Position numbers and translations under genes: made by a program. DNA of 64,000 nucleotides, from assembly GCF_009905215.1 (NCBI RefSeq), contig NZ_CP047593.1, forward strand, positions 3,538,900 to 3,602,899, given 5' to 3'. Positions 53,003-62,424 of this stretch are shown here, piece by piece. Each line of letters opens with the position of its first letter. The first letter of the stretch is position 1. This DNA is from Tichowtungia aerotolerans. GTDB taxonomy: Bacteria; Verrucomicrobiota; Kiritimatiellia; Kiritimatiellales; Tichowtungiaceae. The notes below the pieces were generated by a model. It ran no database searches, was not told the DNA's origin, and worked only from the letters and a program-made list of their open reading frames with translations.

Positions 53003-54097
53003 TCATTCAGCGTTCAGGATCCAGCCGCCGCCGAGACATTCGGTATCAGAAAAGACGACGGCCGCCTGCCCCGGTGTCAATGCAAACTGCGGCTCATCGA
53101 AGAGCACACGAAACTCGCTGTCGCTGATTTTCTCAATGGCTGCTGCTGCACCGCGGTGGCCATAACGGGATTGCACCGTAAACTTTCCAATGTCGGGAAG
53201 ATTATCAGCGCCCTCATGCAATGAGTTTCCAAGGTTTGGAAACACTCCTGAGATCCAGTGCGCATCGGTCACAACGCAGCTCGATTTCATCACTTTCTCG
53301 CGAGGAGCGAGTGTGATGCTGTTGTCGTCGGCGTTAATATCGCTGACATAAACGCGCTCTCCGGTCGCCACGCCGGTTCCGCCGCGCTGCCCGACAGTAA
53401 AACGGTGAATTCCTTCGTGCTCCGCCAGTACATTTCCCTGATCGTCGAGAACCTCTCCCTTTTTCTTAATCTCCGGAATACGGGTTTCCACAAATTCGGC
53501 ATATCTACCGGCCTCAACGAAGCAGAGATCCTGACTTTCGCCGCGGGGAACGACAGGAAGATTGTGGTCTGTCGACCACTGTTTGACTTTATCTTTGGTC
53601 CAGCCGCCAAGCGGGAAAAGAATATGTGCCAGCTGTTTCTGGGACAGGCGGTGCAGGAAATAGGCCTGATCTTTTTTGGGATCGATCGCACGCCTCAGAT
53701 GATACTGCCCATCGAGCTCTTCAACCTGTGCATAATGGCCGGTGGCCAGCATCTGACAGTCCAGCTGCACCGCGCGATCGAGCAGAAACCCAAACTTGAT
53801 GAACTGGTTGCAGGATATACACGGCGACGGCGTTCGTCCCGCAGCATACTCCCCGGCAAACGAAGAAACCACGCGCTCCTCAAAACGGTCCTGCGCGTTG
53901 ACCACATAATGGCGAATACCAAGCGCAGCGCAGACTTTCTTGGCCCGGGTAACATCCTCAAGAGAACAGCATCGAGACCCTTCTTTCCACATGTGTGCGG
54001 TCAGGCCGATCACTTCCCATCCCTGCTCGGCGAGCAGAGCCGCGACTACCGAGCTGTCGGTTCCCCCACTCATTCCTACTGCCACGCGCTTTTTCAT
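53003..54097 (-). CDS. mnmA: tRNA-specific 2-thiouridylase MnmA
   Basis: 364 aa. An N-terminal PP-loop-type ATPase motif (VAVGMSGGTDSSVVAALLAEQGW; the usual Val is Thr here), the catalytic Cys pair in CISCNQFIKFG and SQDLCFVE, and the C-terminal beta-barrel (QRGGTGVATGERVYVSDI) are present. It thiolates U34 of Lys/Glu/Gln tRNAs. It is coupled to the CDF transporter gene by an ATGA overlap. A palindrome copy sits inside it at 53225-53243. Confidence 0.95.
   Translation of the reverse strand: MKKRVAVGMSGGTDSSVVAALLAEQGWEVIGLTAHMWKEGSRCCSLEDVTRAKKVCAALGIRHYVVNAQDRFEERVVSSFAGEYAAGRTPSPCISCNQFIKFGFLLDRAVQLDCQMLATGHYAQVEELDGQYHLRRAIDPKKDQAYFLHRLSQKQLAHILFPLGGWTKDKVKQWSTDHNLPVVPRGESQDLCFVEAGRYAEFVETRIPEIKKKGEVLDDQGNVLAEHEGIHRFTVGQRGGTGVATGERVYVSDINADDNSITLAPREKVMKSSCVVTDAHWISGVFPNLGNSLHEGADNLPDIGKFTVQSRYGHRGAAAAIEKISDSEFRVLFDEPQFALTPGQAAVVFSDTECLGGGWILNAE
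53225..53243. repeat. dispersed palindrome, intragenic copy
   Basis: GTTTCCAA-GGT-TTGGAAAC, perfect 8-bp arms, inside mnmA; in frame Val-Phe-Pro-Asn-Leu-Gly-Asn. Confidence 0.85.
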
Positions 54098-54978
54098 ATT
54101 GTTTCATCCGGTTCAATGTGAACTGTTACATCGGCCACAGACGGGCCGTCTTCAAGCAGCCGAAACTGCACCTGCGTGGCGATGTCATGGCCCTTGCGAA
54201 CCGTCATATCCGGATCGACCTCGGCATGCAGATCCACAAACCAGCCGGAGCCGACCCGCCGCGTACGCAAACGATGAATGGAACGAACCCCGGGCACCGA
54301 CTGGGCCAGCGCTCTAATGCGGTTTAAATCGTCCCGTCCTGCACCATGGTCCATCAGCTCGGAAAGGGCCGGTGAAGCAATATCCCACGCAACCTTGAGA
54401 ATCAGAATAGCGACCACCAGCGCCCCGATCGGATCCAGAAAAGCCCATTTGGGATTGGTCGCGGCAGCAGCCACAGCCACCAGCGCCGGAATTGAACTGA
54501 GCGCATCACTGCGGTGATGCCATGCATTGGCAATCAGAGCCGATGAATGAATTCGTTTTCCCACGGTACGCGTTCGGCGAAAAAGAATTTCCTTGGAAAC
54601 AATGGAAAAAAGCGGTCCGAGCAGAGCAATCGAAAGCGGAGGACATTTAGGGCCGTCGCTCATACTGCGAACGGCGTCTGCGCCGAACCCAAACGCAACT
54701 GTCGCCAGCAGAAAACTGATACAGAGTGCTACCACCGTCTCCACACGCTGATGCCCATATGGATGCCGCTCGTCGGCCGGCGCGGACCAGAACTTCACGC
54801 CCAAAAGAATCAGCAGATCCGTTCCCATGTCAGACAGGCTGTGCACAGCATCTGCGACGACCGCCTGCGACCGGCCGTAAATCCCCAAACTAAATTTCAA
54901 GGCAGACAGCAACAGATTCACCACCAGCCCGATAGCGGTAATATCACGAATCTGTTTTTCTGGTGATGGGGTACTCAT
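54094..54978 (-). CDS. cation diffusion facilitator (CDF) metal transporter
   Basis: 294 aa. It has CDF signatures: an N-terminal transmembrane region with VADAVHSLSDMGTDLLIL (metal-site His/Asp pairs), a cytoplasmic HPYGHQRVET loop, NAWHHRSDALSS in a later helix (second HxxxD site) and a C-terminal cytoplasmic domain (VHIEP). It probably exports Zn2+, Fe2+ or Mn2+; specificity is not readable. It is upstream of, and overlapping, mnmA. No strong Shine-Dalgarno was seen. Confidence 0.92.
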   Translation of the reverse strand: MSTPSPEKQIRDITAIGLVVNLLLSALKFSLGIYGRSQAVVADAVHSLSDMGTDLLILLGVKFWSAPADERHPYGHQRVETVVALCISFLLATVAFGFGADAVRSMSDGPKCPPLSIALLGPLFSIVSKEILFRRTRTVGKRIHSSALIANAWHHRSDALSSIPALVAVAAAATNPKWAFLDPIGALVVAILILKVAWDIASPALSELMDHGAGRDDLNRIRALAQSVPGVRSIHRLRTRRVGSGWFVDLHAEVDPDMTVRKGHDIATQVQFRLLEDGPSVADVTVHIEPDETI

Positions 54979-55105
54979 GAGCAGGAAACCCTAATGAATC
55001 CCGCATTCGGTTGCGAGAGCTTTATTAAAACTCAGCAGAAACGAAAATGCCTGAACTTATGGCCTTGAATAGCAGCAGGATGAAGACTATCTTTTCCGGT
55101 CTTTC

Positions 55106-55182
55106 GGGCCCGTAGCTCAGTCGGTCAGAGCAGGAGACTCATAATCTCTTGGTCGGGGGTTCAAGTCCCTCCGGGCCCACCA
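55106..55182 (+). tRNA. tRNA-Met (anticodon CAT), 77 nt with encoded CCA
   Basis: A cloverleaf can be drawn: acceptor GGGCCCG/CGGGCCC, D-stem GCTC/GAGC, anticodon stem GGAGA/TCTCT around loop CTCATAA (anticodon CAT at 55140-55142), T-stem GGGGG/CCCTC with TTCAAGT loop, discriminator A and encoded CCA. Elongator Met is most likely, but a lysidine-modified Ile tRNA also has CAT and cannot be excluded by eye. It is the boundary between core-like genes and the accessory, IS-rich segment. Confidence 0.93.
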
Positions 55183-55192
55183 CCCTAAAACC

Positions 55193-56481
55193 GGCTCTTC
55201 CCCAAAGACGGGGGCAAGGGCGAATTTTTATTAACCACACATCACAATTACTCTCAATCTGTAATTGCTGAAATTCCTAAAGCCGTAGGCTCTCCTTTGA
55301 ATCAGCTCCATCTTGGTATGGAAGCCTTCTGTAATGCCGTTGTTTCGGGTGAAACGCCACATCCGGGCGATCTCATCGCGCCAGGAACTCAATGTGGCCC
55401 CCAGCGTGCGCAACGGCTCGAATGGACTGTTGCGCAGCTGATCGATCCAGTACAGCAGGCGTGAGATTAGCGGCCGGCAGTCCTTTTGTGTTCGATGCTT
55501 CTGGTTGAGCAGTTCGCATAGCTCCTCTTTGGCCTTGTACACCATACCAATCGCTGGGTTCTGCTCAAAATATCGCTCCAGACGGGCTTGCTGCTCCGGG
55601 CGCAGGTTTTCGCCTTTTCGGCGCATCAGCGATAGCAGCCCACGGTTTTTACGCCCTACAGGGTCAAGTAGCTTCCATGTGTCGAGGAAATGGCGGATGA
55701 CGGTTCGCACCACATGGAACCGATCGCTGACGATCAATGCATTCGGGAAATACTTCCGAGCCAAGCTGCGATAGCTTGATGAAAGGTCGATACAGACCAC
55801 CTGAACGCGCTCTCGGCCTTTCATTCGCATCAGAGCGCTATGCAGGGAGTGCTCCGATCGTCCCTTGGCTACCTCGAATATCCGATGCTTCTGCAGGTCA
55901 CAGAAGGTCGTTGCGTATCCCTGCTTCTTGGTGAAGAAGTGTTCATCAATACCCAGAACCGTCGGGCACAACCGGCTGGAAAACATCTTCTCTTTAAGCT
56001 CCAGATGGTCATGAAACCACCGCTCGACAGTAGCGGATCCGATCCGCCGGGTGCGGTGCAGCTGTTGCTGGCTGATGCCGTCACGGTGATCCATAAAGAT
56101 CTCCTGACGGAACATCTCGGTACTGCGCCGGTACGGCAGCAGGCCGGGCACTCGGGCCCTAAAATAGCGTCTGCAGTCTTCGCAGCGATATTTACGCAGC
56201 GTCAAGTACAGCCAGGTGTTTTTCGTTCCAATGCTTTCATGACGCAGCTTCCGTACAAATCGATCCTTAGTGCGCAGCTGCTCTGAACTGCATTGCGGAC
56301 AGGCCACCGGGCCAACGTACTCGGCATGAATCATCACGCCACCGTGGCGGACTACGGAATGAACCTTGATGCCGGGGCCGACCAGGTCTATCTTCTCTTG
56401 GGGCATAGCGATCTCCTTTTTATTCCAACTGCTACCTTAGCAGTCAGGGATCGCCCTTGCCCCCGTCTTTGAGGAAGAGCC
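55193..56481. mobile_element. ISL3-family insertion sequence
   Basis: About 1.29 kb with 31-bp terminal inverted repeats (55193-55223 and 56451-56481, one mismatch), starting GGCTCTTCC and containing a GACGGGGGCAAGGG core. It encodes one transposase. No target-site duplication is seen: the left flank is AAAACC and the right flank TACGCA, which suggests a later deletion or rearrangement at one end. Confidence 0.9.
55231..56406 (-). CDS. ISL3-family transposase
   Basis: 391 aa. An N-terminal Cys zinc-finger-like part (CPQC and CEDCRRYF) is followed by an HTH-like stretch (SQQQLHRTRRIGSATVERWF). The DDE-type core is GIDEHFFTKKQGY, VVCIDLSSSYRSLARKYFPNALIVSDRFHVVR and a late Glu region (GITEGFHTKMELIQRRAYGFRNF), as in ISL3 transposases. 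It looks intact. It lies 10 bp from the tRNA-Met end plus the inverted repeat. Confidence 0.93.
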   Translation of the reverse strand: MPQEKIDLVGPGIKVHSVVRHGGVMIHAEYVGPVACPQCSSEQLRTKDRFVRKLRHESIGTKNTWLYLTLRKYRCEDCRRYFRARVPGLLPYRRSTEMFRQEIFMDHRDGISQQQLHRTRRIGSATVERWFHDHLELKEKMFSSRLCPTVLGIDEHFFTKKQGYATTFCDLQKHRIFEVAKGRSEHSLHSALMRMKGRERVQVVCIDLSSSYRSLARKYFPNALIVSDRFHVVRTVIRHFLDTWKLLDPVGRKNRGLLSLMRRKGENLRPEQQARLERYFEQNPAIGMVYKAKEELCELLNQKHRTQKDCRPLISRLLYWIDQLRNSPFEPLRTLGATLSSWRDEIARMWRFTRNNGITEGFHTKMELIQRRAYGFRNFSNYRLRVIVMCG

Positions 56482-56807
56482 TACGCACTTCATCCACCGG
56501 AACAGAGGCATAACGGCAGTGCGGAGCCATCGTTCCGACCCGTACCAATCCAGGACGAATCAACCCCTTCGCCGACTTCAATCACTTCACCGACAGTGGC
56601 ATACCCGGCGTCGAACGGATATGGAAAGTCTTTTTCCCAGGTCGAGCCTGCCGGATAGTCGCCGATGAACGCCGTCGTTTCCGTACCAATGCTGATCAGC
56701 GATTTGTGGTTTTTCACCAGCAGCTCGCCGGACCCCGGCTTCGGAATATCCCGGCACTGAAGCTCTGCGGTCTGTTTCTTTGCAAAAACGATAATCGGAT
56801 TTTTCAT
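56482..56807 (-). pseudogene. truncated, frameshifted zinc-type alcohol dehydrogenase
   Basis: The N-terminal 85 or so residues match medium-chain alcohol dehydrogenases (QCRDIPKPGSGELLVKN, FDAGYATVGEVIEVGEG). Near 56550 the frame shifts: the continuation VGTMAPHCRYASVPVDEVRR is readable only in another frame. The ISL3 inverted repeat begins immediately after that Arg-Arg, so the rest of the gene (cofactor domain) is gone and is not found on the other side of the element. It is non-functional. The start at 56807 is the natural start. Confidence 0.8.
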
Positions 56808-57404
56808 TCAACGTCTGCTACTCCTCTGTAGTCTTTAAAGTTATTCAGGTGACGGTTGTTCAAGTCACCGAAACCGATAGCGACATCGGGAAGTAGGACG
56901 GACGTATCTCATTTCAATCTTCATCATATAGATCTTTTCTTTTGCAACGAAGAGCTGAAAATCAGTCCCCTTTTGACGATTGAAACGGGGATCATCTCTA
57001 GCTGTTTCTGCAGCATGGAAACGTTCACTGCGCAGGTCGTCCGTCAAAAAACGAATTATATTCGGTTTCACCGTCATTACGCAGTCAGTTTTCGGAAGTA
57101 TTTTATTGCTCCCCAGTCTTGTAGACCTAGCGGCAGGAATCTCTCCACTGCCCGTTTTTTTCGACGATATCAGCAGGGTTCCTATCTTTCCAAGACCTGG
57201 GTCAGTTGAATACGTATTCTCGCAAGAAGTGAAACACACACAATCGAACGACACCTTTGACATTAAACAACATTGAGACAATAAACGGTTCATTTTTTTC
57301 TTTTTGGCAGCGGCACCCCTTACAACAAAAAGAAGGCTAGCGTGGGTCACAATACGGACAAACAATAATAGCTTTTATCGGTCTATGATCCACACCGTAT
57401 CCTG
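56808..57404. other. 597-bp stretch without a credible intact gene
   Basis: No convincing complete gene. A 166-aa open frame (56865-57365, minus) has no signal peptide or recognisable domain, except that its interior contains MTVKPNIIRFLTDD, which resembles the N-terminus of a sulfatase (KPNIIxxLTDD). This may be a decayed sulfatase start in a degenerate segment between an IS-truncated gene and the GH94 gene. Confidence in that reading is low. Confidence 0.35.
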
Positions 57405-59879
57405 CTAATCTTTAGTGATTATTACTTGTACATCATGAACAGTTCCATCGCCTATGACAGGCATAACATTGCCTTCCAGCACCACGCCATTAACTGTTAT
57501 ATGAGTTATACCAGTACCAAGTCCATCAGGATTATGAATTTCAATATTGTAAATATCACCACGAAAATAACGTGATATTTTACATGCTTTCCAACCAGTT
57601 GGCAAACAAGGATCTATCTTTAAACCATCATAGTCCGCCTGAACCCCCAAAATGCCCTGAGTCATACCTGCTAAATTGGATGCAGCAGATCCTGTAAGCC
57701 AAGAATTGCGAGCCTCTCCGCAGTATGCCGACTCCGGACCGGCAATCATTTGGCTGTAGATATAAGGTTCTGCTCGATGCACTTCACTGAGATTTTCCCG
57801 CTTAATTGGGCAGATAGCATTGTAATATTCCAGAGCACGATCTCCACGCCCGAGCTTACACTCGGCGGAGATTGCCCAACCATTCGGCTGACAGAAAACA
57901 CTTCCGTTTTCCTTCAGACCCGGAGGAACTGTTGTCATTTGACCATGCTCAACATTAAACACGGTATAAGACGGCTGGTTCAAGAGAATACCATGCTCAC
58001 AGTATAACTTGTCCTTCACCGAATCCATAGCCTGCTTGGCACATCCATTTTCAAAACCAACTTCGGCCCAAACATTCCAGACCTGGGACTCAATGCAAAT
58101 TTTGCTAGCACCCTCGGGGCTATCTTTCGAACCAATAGCCTTTCCGTGCCGATCATAAGCACGGACAAACCATTCGCCATCCCAGCCGTTGTTGATGATA
58201 TTCTGTTTCATTTGCGCAACAGCAGCTCGAGCTTTTTCAACCGTTTCCATATCACCACGTTTTGCCGCCATGGCGGCGAGTTCGTTGACAGCAATCACAA
58301 ATTGCCCAGAAATCATTAGGGACTCCGGCACACTGCCGACCTCAGTATCCAATGCAGCGTAATCGGCTTCACCCTGCCAATTTTCGCCTTCCTCAATTCG
58401 CGTGATAAGTAAGTTCAGACAATCATTCCAGTCGGCTCGACCGATTAGCGGAAGACCGTTAGGCCCACGGTATTTCTGGGAATAATTAAACGATGTTAAC
58501 ATGTGGTCATACAGCGAAGCAGGTGCGCCATGGTCATCTGCATACGGAATCATTTCATCAAGAATGCTCCAGTCTCCCGTCTCTTTAACGTAGGCGGCAG
58601 TTGCAATAAGAAGCCAGAGCGGATCATCATTAAACCCTGTACCAATCTCAGCATTCCCCTTTTTGGTGAGCGGTTGAAACTGGTGGTAGGTCGCCCCTGT
58701 GCGCCACTGAATACCTGCCAGATCAATGACCCGTTGACGAATACGAGGAGGGTCCATCAGGTGAACTGCAGCCATGATATCCTGTGCGGCATCACGGTAC
58801 CCTATTCCCCGACCAATTCCCGTATCCCAGAAAGAGGTGCTTCGAGCATGGATGTAGGTCTGCACACACTGGTACGGTGTCCAAGTGTTCACCATCGTGT
58901 TAATTTCTTCATCTGGCGTCTCAACCTGAAGAACATTAAGAGCATTCTCCCAGTCATTCACTCTTTCGGCAAACAAAGCTTCGGTTTTTTTCCGGTTTAA
59001 TAGTTTTTCAATCACCGGTTCAACCAATGATTTATTAACCACTTGAGGTGCCGAAAACTTTTGATCCTGTGGGTTTTCCCAATACCCAAGAGCAAAATTT
59101 ATTTCTTTACTTTCGCTCGGTTGCAACATCAAGTTGAGTTGATGGCTTCCAATCGGATTCCAACCTTCGGCAATCGTATTTTTAAGTTGCCCCAATCTTA
59201 CAGATTCCGGTGAGTCAAACCCACTATGCATTCCCCAAAAAACATGCCCATCGGTTTCATACGCCGCAACATCTTCACTACATCCAAAATATGCGAAATG
59301 ATTCCGTCTTTCACGATATTCGGTCTTGTGGTAAATAATATTTCCTTCCACCTCAACCTCACCATAATTATAAGTACTCTGATAGTTCGTCATATCATTC
59401 AGAGCCTCCCACAAACACCACTCTACAAACGAAAAAACCGAAATATCTTTCGCTTCGTTTGAAATATTTTTAACACTCACTTCCCAAACCTCGGCATTTA
59501 TATCGAGTGGAACAAAGTAACGGACAGTAACATCGATCCCATTTTTCTGTGACTGGATTACCGTGTACCCTAAACCATGGCGACATTCATATAAATCCAA
59601 CGTTGCTTTAACAGGAGCCCAGCTGGATGACCAAATCTCTTCTGTTTTATTATCCCGCAGATAAAGGTATCGACCACCGACATCATTAGGGATATTATTG
59701 TAACGATATCTCGTCAACCGTCTTTTCCGTGCATCAACATAAAAACTATACCCACCTGCAGTATTAGAGATTAAAGAATAAAACCCTTCCTTCCCAAGAT
59801 AATTAATCCAAGGCAAAGGAGTATCGGGGCGTTCAATAACATATTCACGATTCTTCACATCAAAATATCCGTACTTCAT
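57405..59879 (-). CDS. GH94 cellobiose/chitobiose phosphorylase-like enzyme
   Basis: 824 aa, normal for cellobiose phosphorylase. It shows a beta-rich N-terminus (MKYGYFDVKNREYVIERPDTP), the helical (alpha/alpha)6 catalytic region with WDTGIGRGIGYRDAAQDIM and ADWNDCLNL (likely general-acid Asp), and the SGSAASNLAGMTQGILGVQ segment near the phosphate site. It cleaves a beta-linked disaccharide with phosphate to give a sugar-1-phosphate in the cytoplasm. AAAGGGAAAT precedes the ATG. It is visibly more AT-rich than the left 55 kb, suggesting transfer. Cellobiose is the best guess for the substrate. Confidence 0.9.
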   Translation of the reverse strand: MKYGYFDVKNREYVIERPDTPLPWINYLGKEGFYSLISNTAGGYSFYVDARKRRLTRYRYNNIPNDVGGRYLYLRDNKTEEIWSSSWAPVKATLDLYECRHGLGYTVIQSQKNGIDVTVRYFVPLDINAEVWEVSVKNISNEAKDISVFSFVEWCLWEALNDMTNYQSTYNYGEVEVEGNIIYHKTEYRERRNHFAYFGCSEDVAAYETDGHVFWGMHSGFDSPESVRLGQLKNTIAEGWNPIGSHQLNLMLQPSESKEINFALGYWENPQDQKFSAPQVVNKSLVEPVIEKLLNRKKTEALFAERVNDWENALNVLQVETPDEEINTMVNTWTPYQCVQTYIHARSTSFWDTGIGRGIGYRDAAQDIMAAVHLMDPPRIRQRVIDLAGIQWRTGATYHQFQPLTKKGNAEIGTGFNDDPLWLLIATAAYVKETGDWSILDEMIPYADDHGAPASLYDHMLTSFNYSQKYRGPNGLPLIGRADWNDCLNLLITRIEEGENWQGEADYAALDTEVGSVPESLMISGQFVIAVNELAAMAAKRGDMETVEKARAAVAQMKQNIINNGWDGEWFVRAYDRHGKAIGSKDSPEGASKICIESQVWNVWAEVGFENGCAKQAMDSVKDKLYCEHGILLNQPSYTVFNVEHGQMTTVPPGLKENGSVFCQPNGWAISAECKLGRGDRALEYYNAICPIKRENLSEVHRAEPYIYSQMIAGPESAYCGEARNSWLTGSAASNLAGMTQGILGVQADYDGLKIDPCLPTGWKACKISRYFRGDIYNIEIHNPDGLGTGITHITVNGVVLEGNVMPVIGDGTVHDVQVIITKD

Positions 59880-60102
59880 ATTTCCCTTTCAACAAGATAT
59901 AATTTCGTTAGTATTCCACCAATGAAATGATCACTCACGGCATCTTGTAATAAAAATATAATTAAACTTGAGGACAAGAAATGCCTCAGATTATTTCATT
60001 TATACTCGAAACTCAGATATCCACTTGTGTGAGTCAAGTTCTGAAAAAATGGTTTTGGTATTCCCATCGATCCTGTTTATTGGAGAGGCGGACTTGAGAA
60101 TT
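59880..60102. other. AT-rich gap between GH94 gene and IS3 end
   Basis: 223 bp; it must hold the GH94 promoter (minus strand). No other gene, repeat or terminator is clear. Confidence 0.4.
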
Positions 60103-60161
60103 TGGACCACCGGTTAAGTTAGTTTTGGCGCATGGCTCCCGAACATGAAAGGATAGGTGCT

Positions 60162-60476
60162 ATGAATAAACAGAGACGGAAACATACGGCGGAGTTTAAG
60201 GCTCGTGTTGCGCTGGAGGCAATCAAAGGGCTGGAGACGATCAATCAGATTGCGGCTAAATACGAACTGCACCCGGTGCAGGTCGGCGCCTGGAAGAAAG
60301 AGCTTCTGGAGGGAGCGGGTTCCCTGTTTGTGCGCAAGAACGCAAAGGATGATTTGGGACAGAACCATCGGATTGAGGAACTGGAGCGCAAGGTGGGGCA
60401 ATTGACCATGGGGAACGAATTCCTCGAAAAAAAGTCCGTGCAGCTGGGGATTGCCGTCAAAGGACGGCGCTGGTGA
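60162..60476 (+). CDS. IS3-family transposase OrfA
   Basis: 104 aa from ATG 60162 (the longer frame's first ten codons lie in the element end). The N-terminal HTH is RKHTAEFKARVALEAIKGLETINQIAAKYELHPVQ in outline, followed by a leucine-zipper helix (RIEELERKVGQLTMGNEFLEKK). It binds the element ends and normally makes an OrfAB fusion with OrfB by frameshifting. Here orfA and orfB overlap as GTGA. orfB is broken, so the element should not move by itself. Confidence 0.9.
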   Translation: MNKQRRKHTAEFKARVALEAIKGLETINQIAAKYELHPVQVGAWKKELLEGAGSLFVRKNAKDDLGQNHRIEELERKVGQLTMGNEFLEKKSVQLGIAVKGRRW

Positions 60477-60983
60477 GCCGGGAAGAAAAAATCAGTGTGA
60501 GGCGGCAGTGCGAACTGCTGGATATCTCCCACTCGCTGTTCTATTACCTGCCCAAAGGTGAGCCGGAAGAGAACCTGCGAATCATGCGGGAAATCGACAG
60601 GTTGCATATGGAGGATGCTACCGCCGGATCGCGGCGGATGCGCAATTATCTTTGGCGCAGAGGCTGGCCGAAGATCGGGCGGGGCCGGGTTAAACGGCTT
60701 ATGCGTCTGATAGGCATCGAGACGGTTTATCCGCGCAAGCACACGACGATTCCCGGCGGGCCATCGGGCATTTATCCCTATCGGCTGAGGGGGCTAAAAA
60801 TCGACCGTCCGAATCAGGTCTGGTGTGCAGATATCACCTACATCCCGATGGCCAAAGGCTTTATGTATCTGTTTGCAGTGATGGACTGGCATTCGCGCAA
60901 GGTCCTGGCATGGGAGCTGTCCAACACGCTGGATACCGGCTTCTGCCTGTGAGCGTTGAATAAAGCCGTTGAATCGGTCGGCA

Positions 60984-62424
60984 GGTAGTGTCCAGAATCT
61001 TTCGCACTTTCGTTTTGGAGTTCTCCATAAATTCTGTTGTTCGGGGCGGCCTCTGGGCTTCGGGCCAACGAGAATGGGTCATATAACTCGTCGGAGTTGG
61101 GTCGAAGCCCGAGGCCGCCTATGCGGCATTCTTCTTGAGTTGTTCCAGTTCGTAGAGTCGGGTCATGTTCAGGTAGCGGCGCGTCCCCCATTTGGTGCCT
61201 GCGATGTGGCGTAGACGAGCTGCGACCAGCATCAGCGCGGACTGTCCGTCAGGAAAGCTGCCGACTACGCGGGTACGTCGCCGGATCTCGCGCATAATCC
61301 GCTCCAACGGATTGTTGGTGCGGATGCGCCGCCAATGCTCCTCGGGATAGCTCATATAGCTCAGTGTTTCGTCTACGGTTCGTTGCACGTGATCGGCCGC
61401 TTTGTTCAGCTTCATGCCTTTTAGCTTTTCTACGACTGCCTGAGCCTTTTCCAAGGCCGCTTCGCGGTCTTCCTGGGCATGAATTGCTTTGAGCATGGCA
61501 GCGACTGCTTTGACTTTCTGGCGCGGTACATTCTGGAAGATGTTGCGGTACCAGTGAACCACGCAACGTTGCCAGTCGGCGGATGGATAAACCTCGGCGA
61601 CCGATTCCACCAACCCAAGGCATTTATCGCTGACGATCAAGCGAACCCCTTTGAGCCCCCGCTCCTTCAGATCGCGCAAGAATGCTTGCCATCCGGCCTT
61701 GTCTTCCTTCTCGCCTTCGGCGGCACCAAGAATCTCTCGATAGCCTTCCGCATTGACTCCAATAGCGACCAGAACCGATACGTTCTTCACTTCGCCGCCC
61801 CAGCTGCGCTTCAGGCAGATCCCGTCGAGATAGACGTACGGATACTCGCCATCAATCGGGCGTGTCCGCCACTTCTCGATGCGTTCATAAACTTTTTGGT
61901 TCAGGTTACTGACCGTTCCCGGGCTGACTCGCGTGCCCCACAGTGCCTGCGTAATATCTTCAACACGGCGAACCGACACCCCGGCCAGATACATCTCCAT
62001 CAACGCTTCTTCGACGGAGCTTTCACGACGACGATAGCGTTCAATGATCTGTGTCTCAAAGGGAATGCTGCGAAGCTTGGGTACTTTGAGCTTCACACTG
62101 CCGGCTTGTGTCTCCAGTCCACGCTCGTAATGGCCCGCACGAGAATCCACCCGATCCGGGCTTCGCTCATAGCGTTTTGCTCCGCACAGGGTATCCGCTT
62201 CGGCATCCAGCAGGCCGTTGAGCGTCTCCTCAACGGAGCCTCTCACCAGCTCCTGCAGATGTCCCCGCACAGCCGAGTCGTCAATTTCGATGATCTTTTT
62301 CGTGGTATCTTCCGTCGTCTTTTGGTCTCTATCCATTTGGTTCTCCTTGTGTTTGCTGACACACGGCTGGTTTTACCAGCCGGGAGAACCCCAATTCAAA
62401 TGTGCGAAAGATTTAATACGCTAT
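60984..62424. mobile_element. IS256-family insertion sequence, nested in IS3
   Basis: 1441 bp, flanked by perfect 9-bp duplications CGGTCGGCA (60975-60983 and 62425-62433), typical of IS256. The terminal inverted repeats are about 22 bp, with the identical inner part AATCTTTCGCAC at both ends. The single transposase gene is intact, so the insertion is probably recent. Confidence 0.93.
61119..62336 (-). CDS. IS256/Mutator-family transposase
   Basis: 405 aa, full length. The N-terminal region (DAEADTLCGAKRYERSPDR) and RYRRRESSVEEALMEMYLAGVS lead to the DDE core: YVYLDGICLKRSWGG (first Asp), GVRLIVSDKCLGLVESV (second Asp), the RCVVHWYRNI segment with the family C/H pattern, and a late Glu near DETLSYMSYPEEHWRRIRTNN. 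The C-terminus NPLERIMREIRRRTRVVGSFPD is typical. GGAGAACC lies upstream of the ATG. It appears functional. Confidence 0.95.
   Translation of the reverse strand: MDRDQKTTEDTTKKIIEIDDSAVRGHLQELVRGSVEETLNGLLDAEADTLCGAKRYERSPDRVDSRAGHYERGLETQAGSVKLKVPKLRSIPFETQIIERYRRRESSVEEALMEMYLAGVSVRRVEDITQALWGTRVSPGTVSNLNQKVYERIEKWRTRPIDGEYPYVYLDGICLKRSWGGEVKNVSVLVAIGVNAEGYREILGAAEGEKEDKAGWQAFLRDLKERGLKGVRLIVSDKCLGLVESVAEVYPSADWQRCVVHWYRNIFQNVPRQKVKAVAAMLKAIHAQEDREAALEKAQAVVEKLKGMKLNKAADHVQRTVDETLSYMSYPEEHWRRIRTNNPLERIMREIRRRTRVVGSFPDGQSALMLVAARLRHIAGTKWGTRRYLNMTRLYELEQLKKNAA

Noticed and set aside
54588-54606. TTTCCTTGGAAAC near-palindrome in the CDF gene
   Set aside because: It lacks the 3-nt spacer and the CCAA/TTGG inner arms in proper register, so it was not counted with the dispersed repeat.
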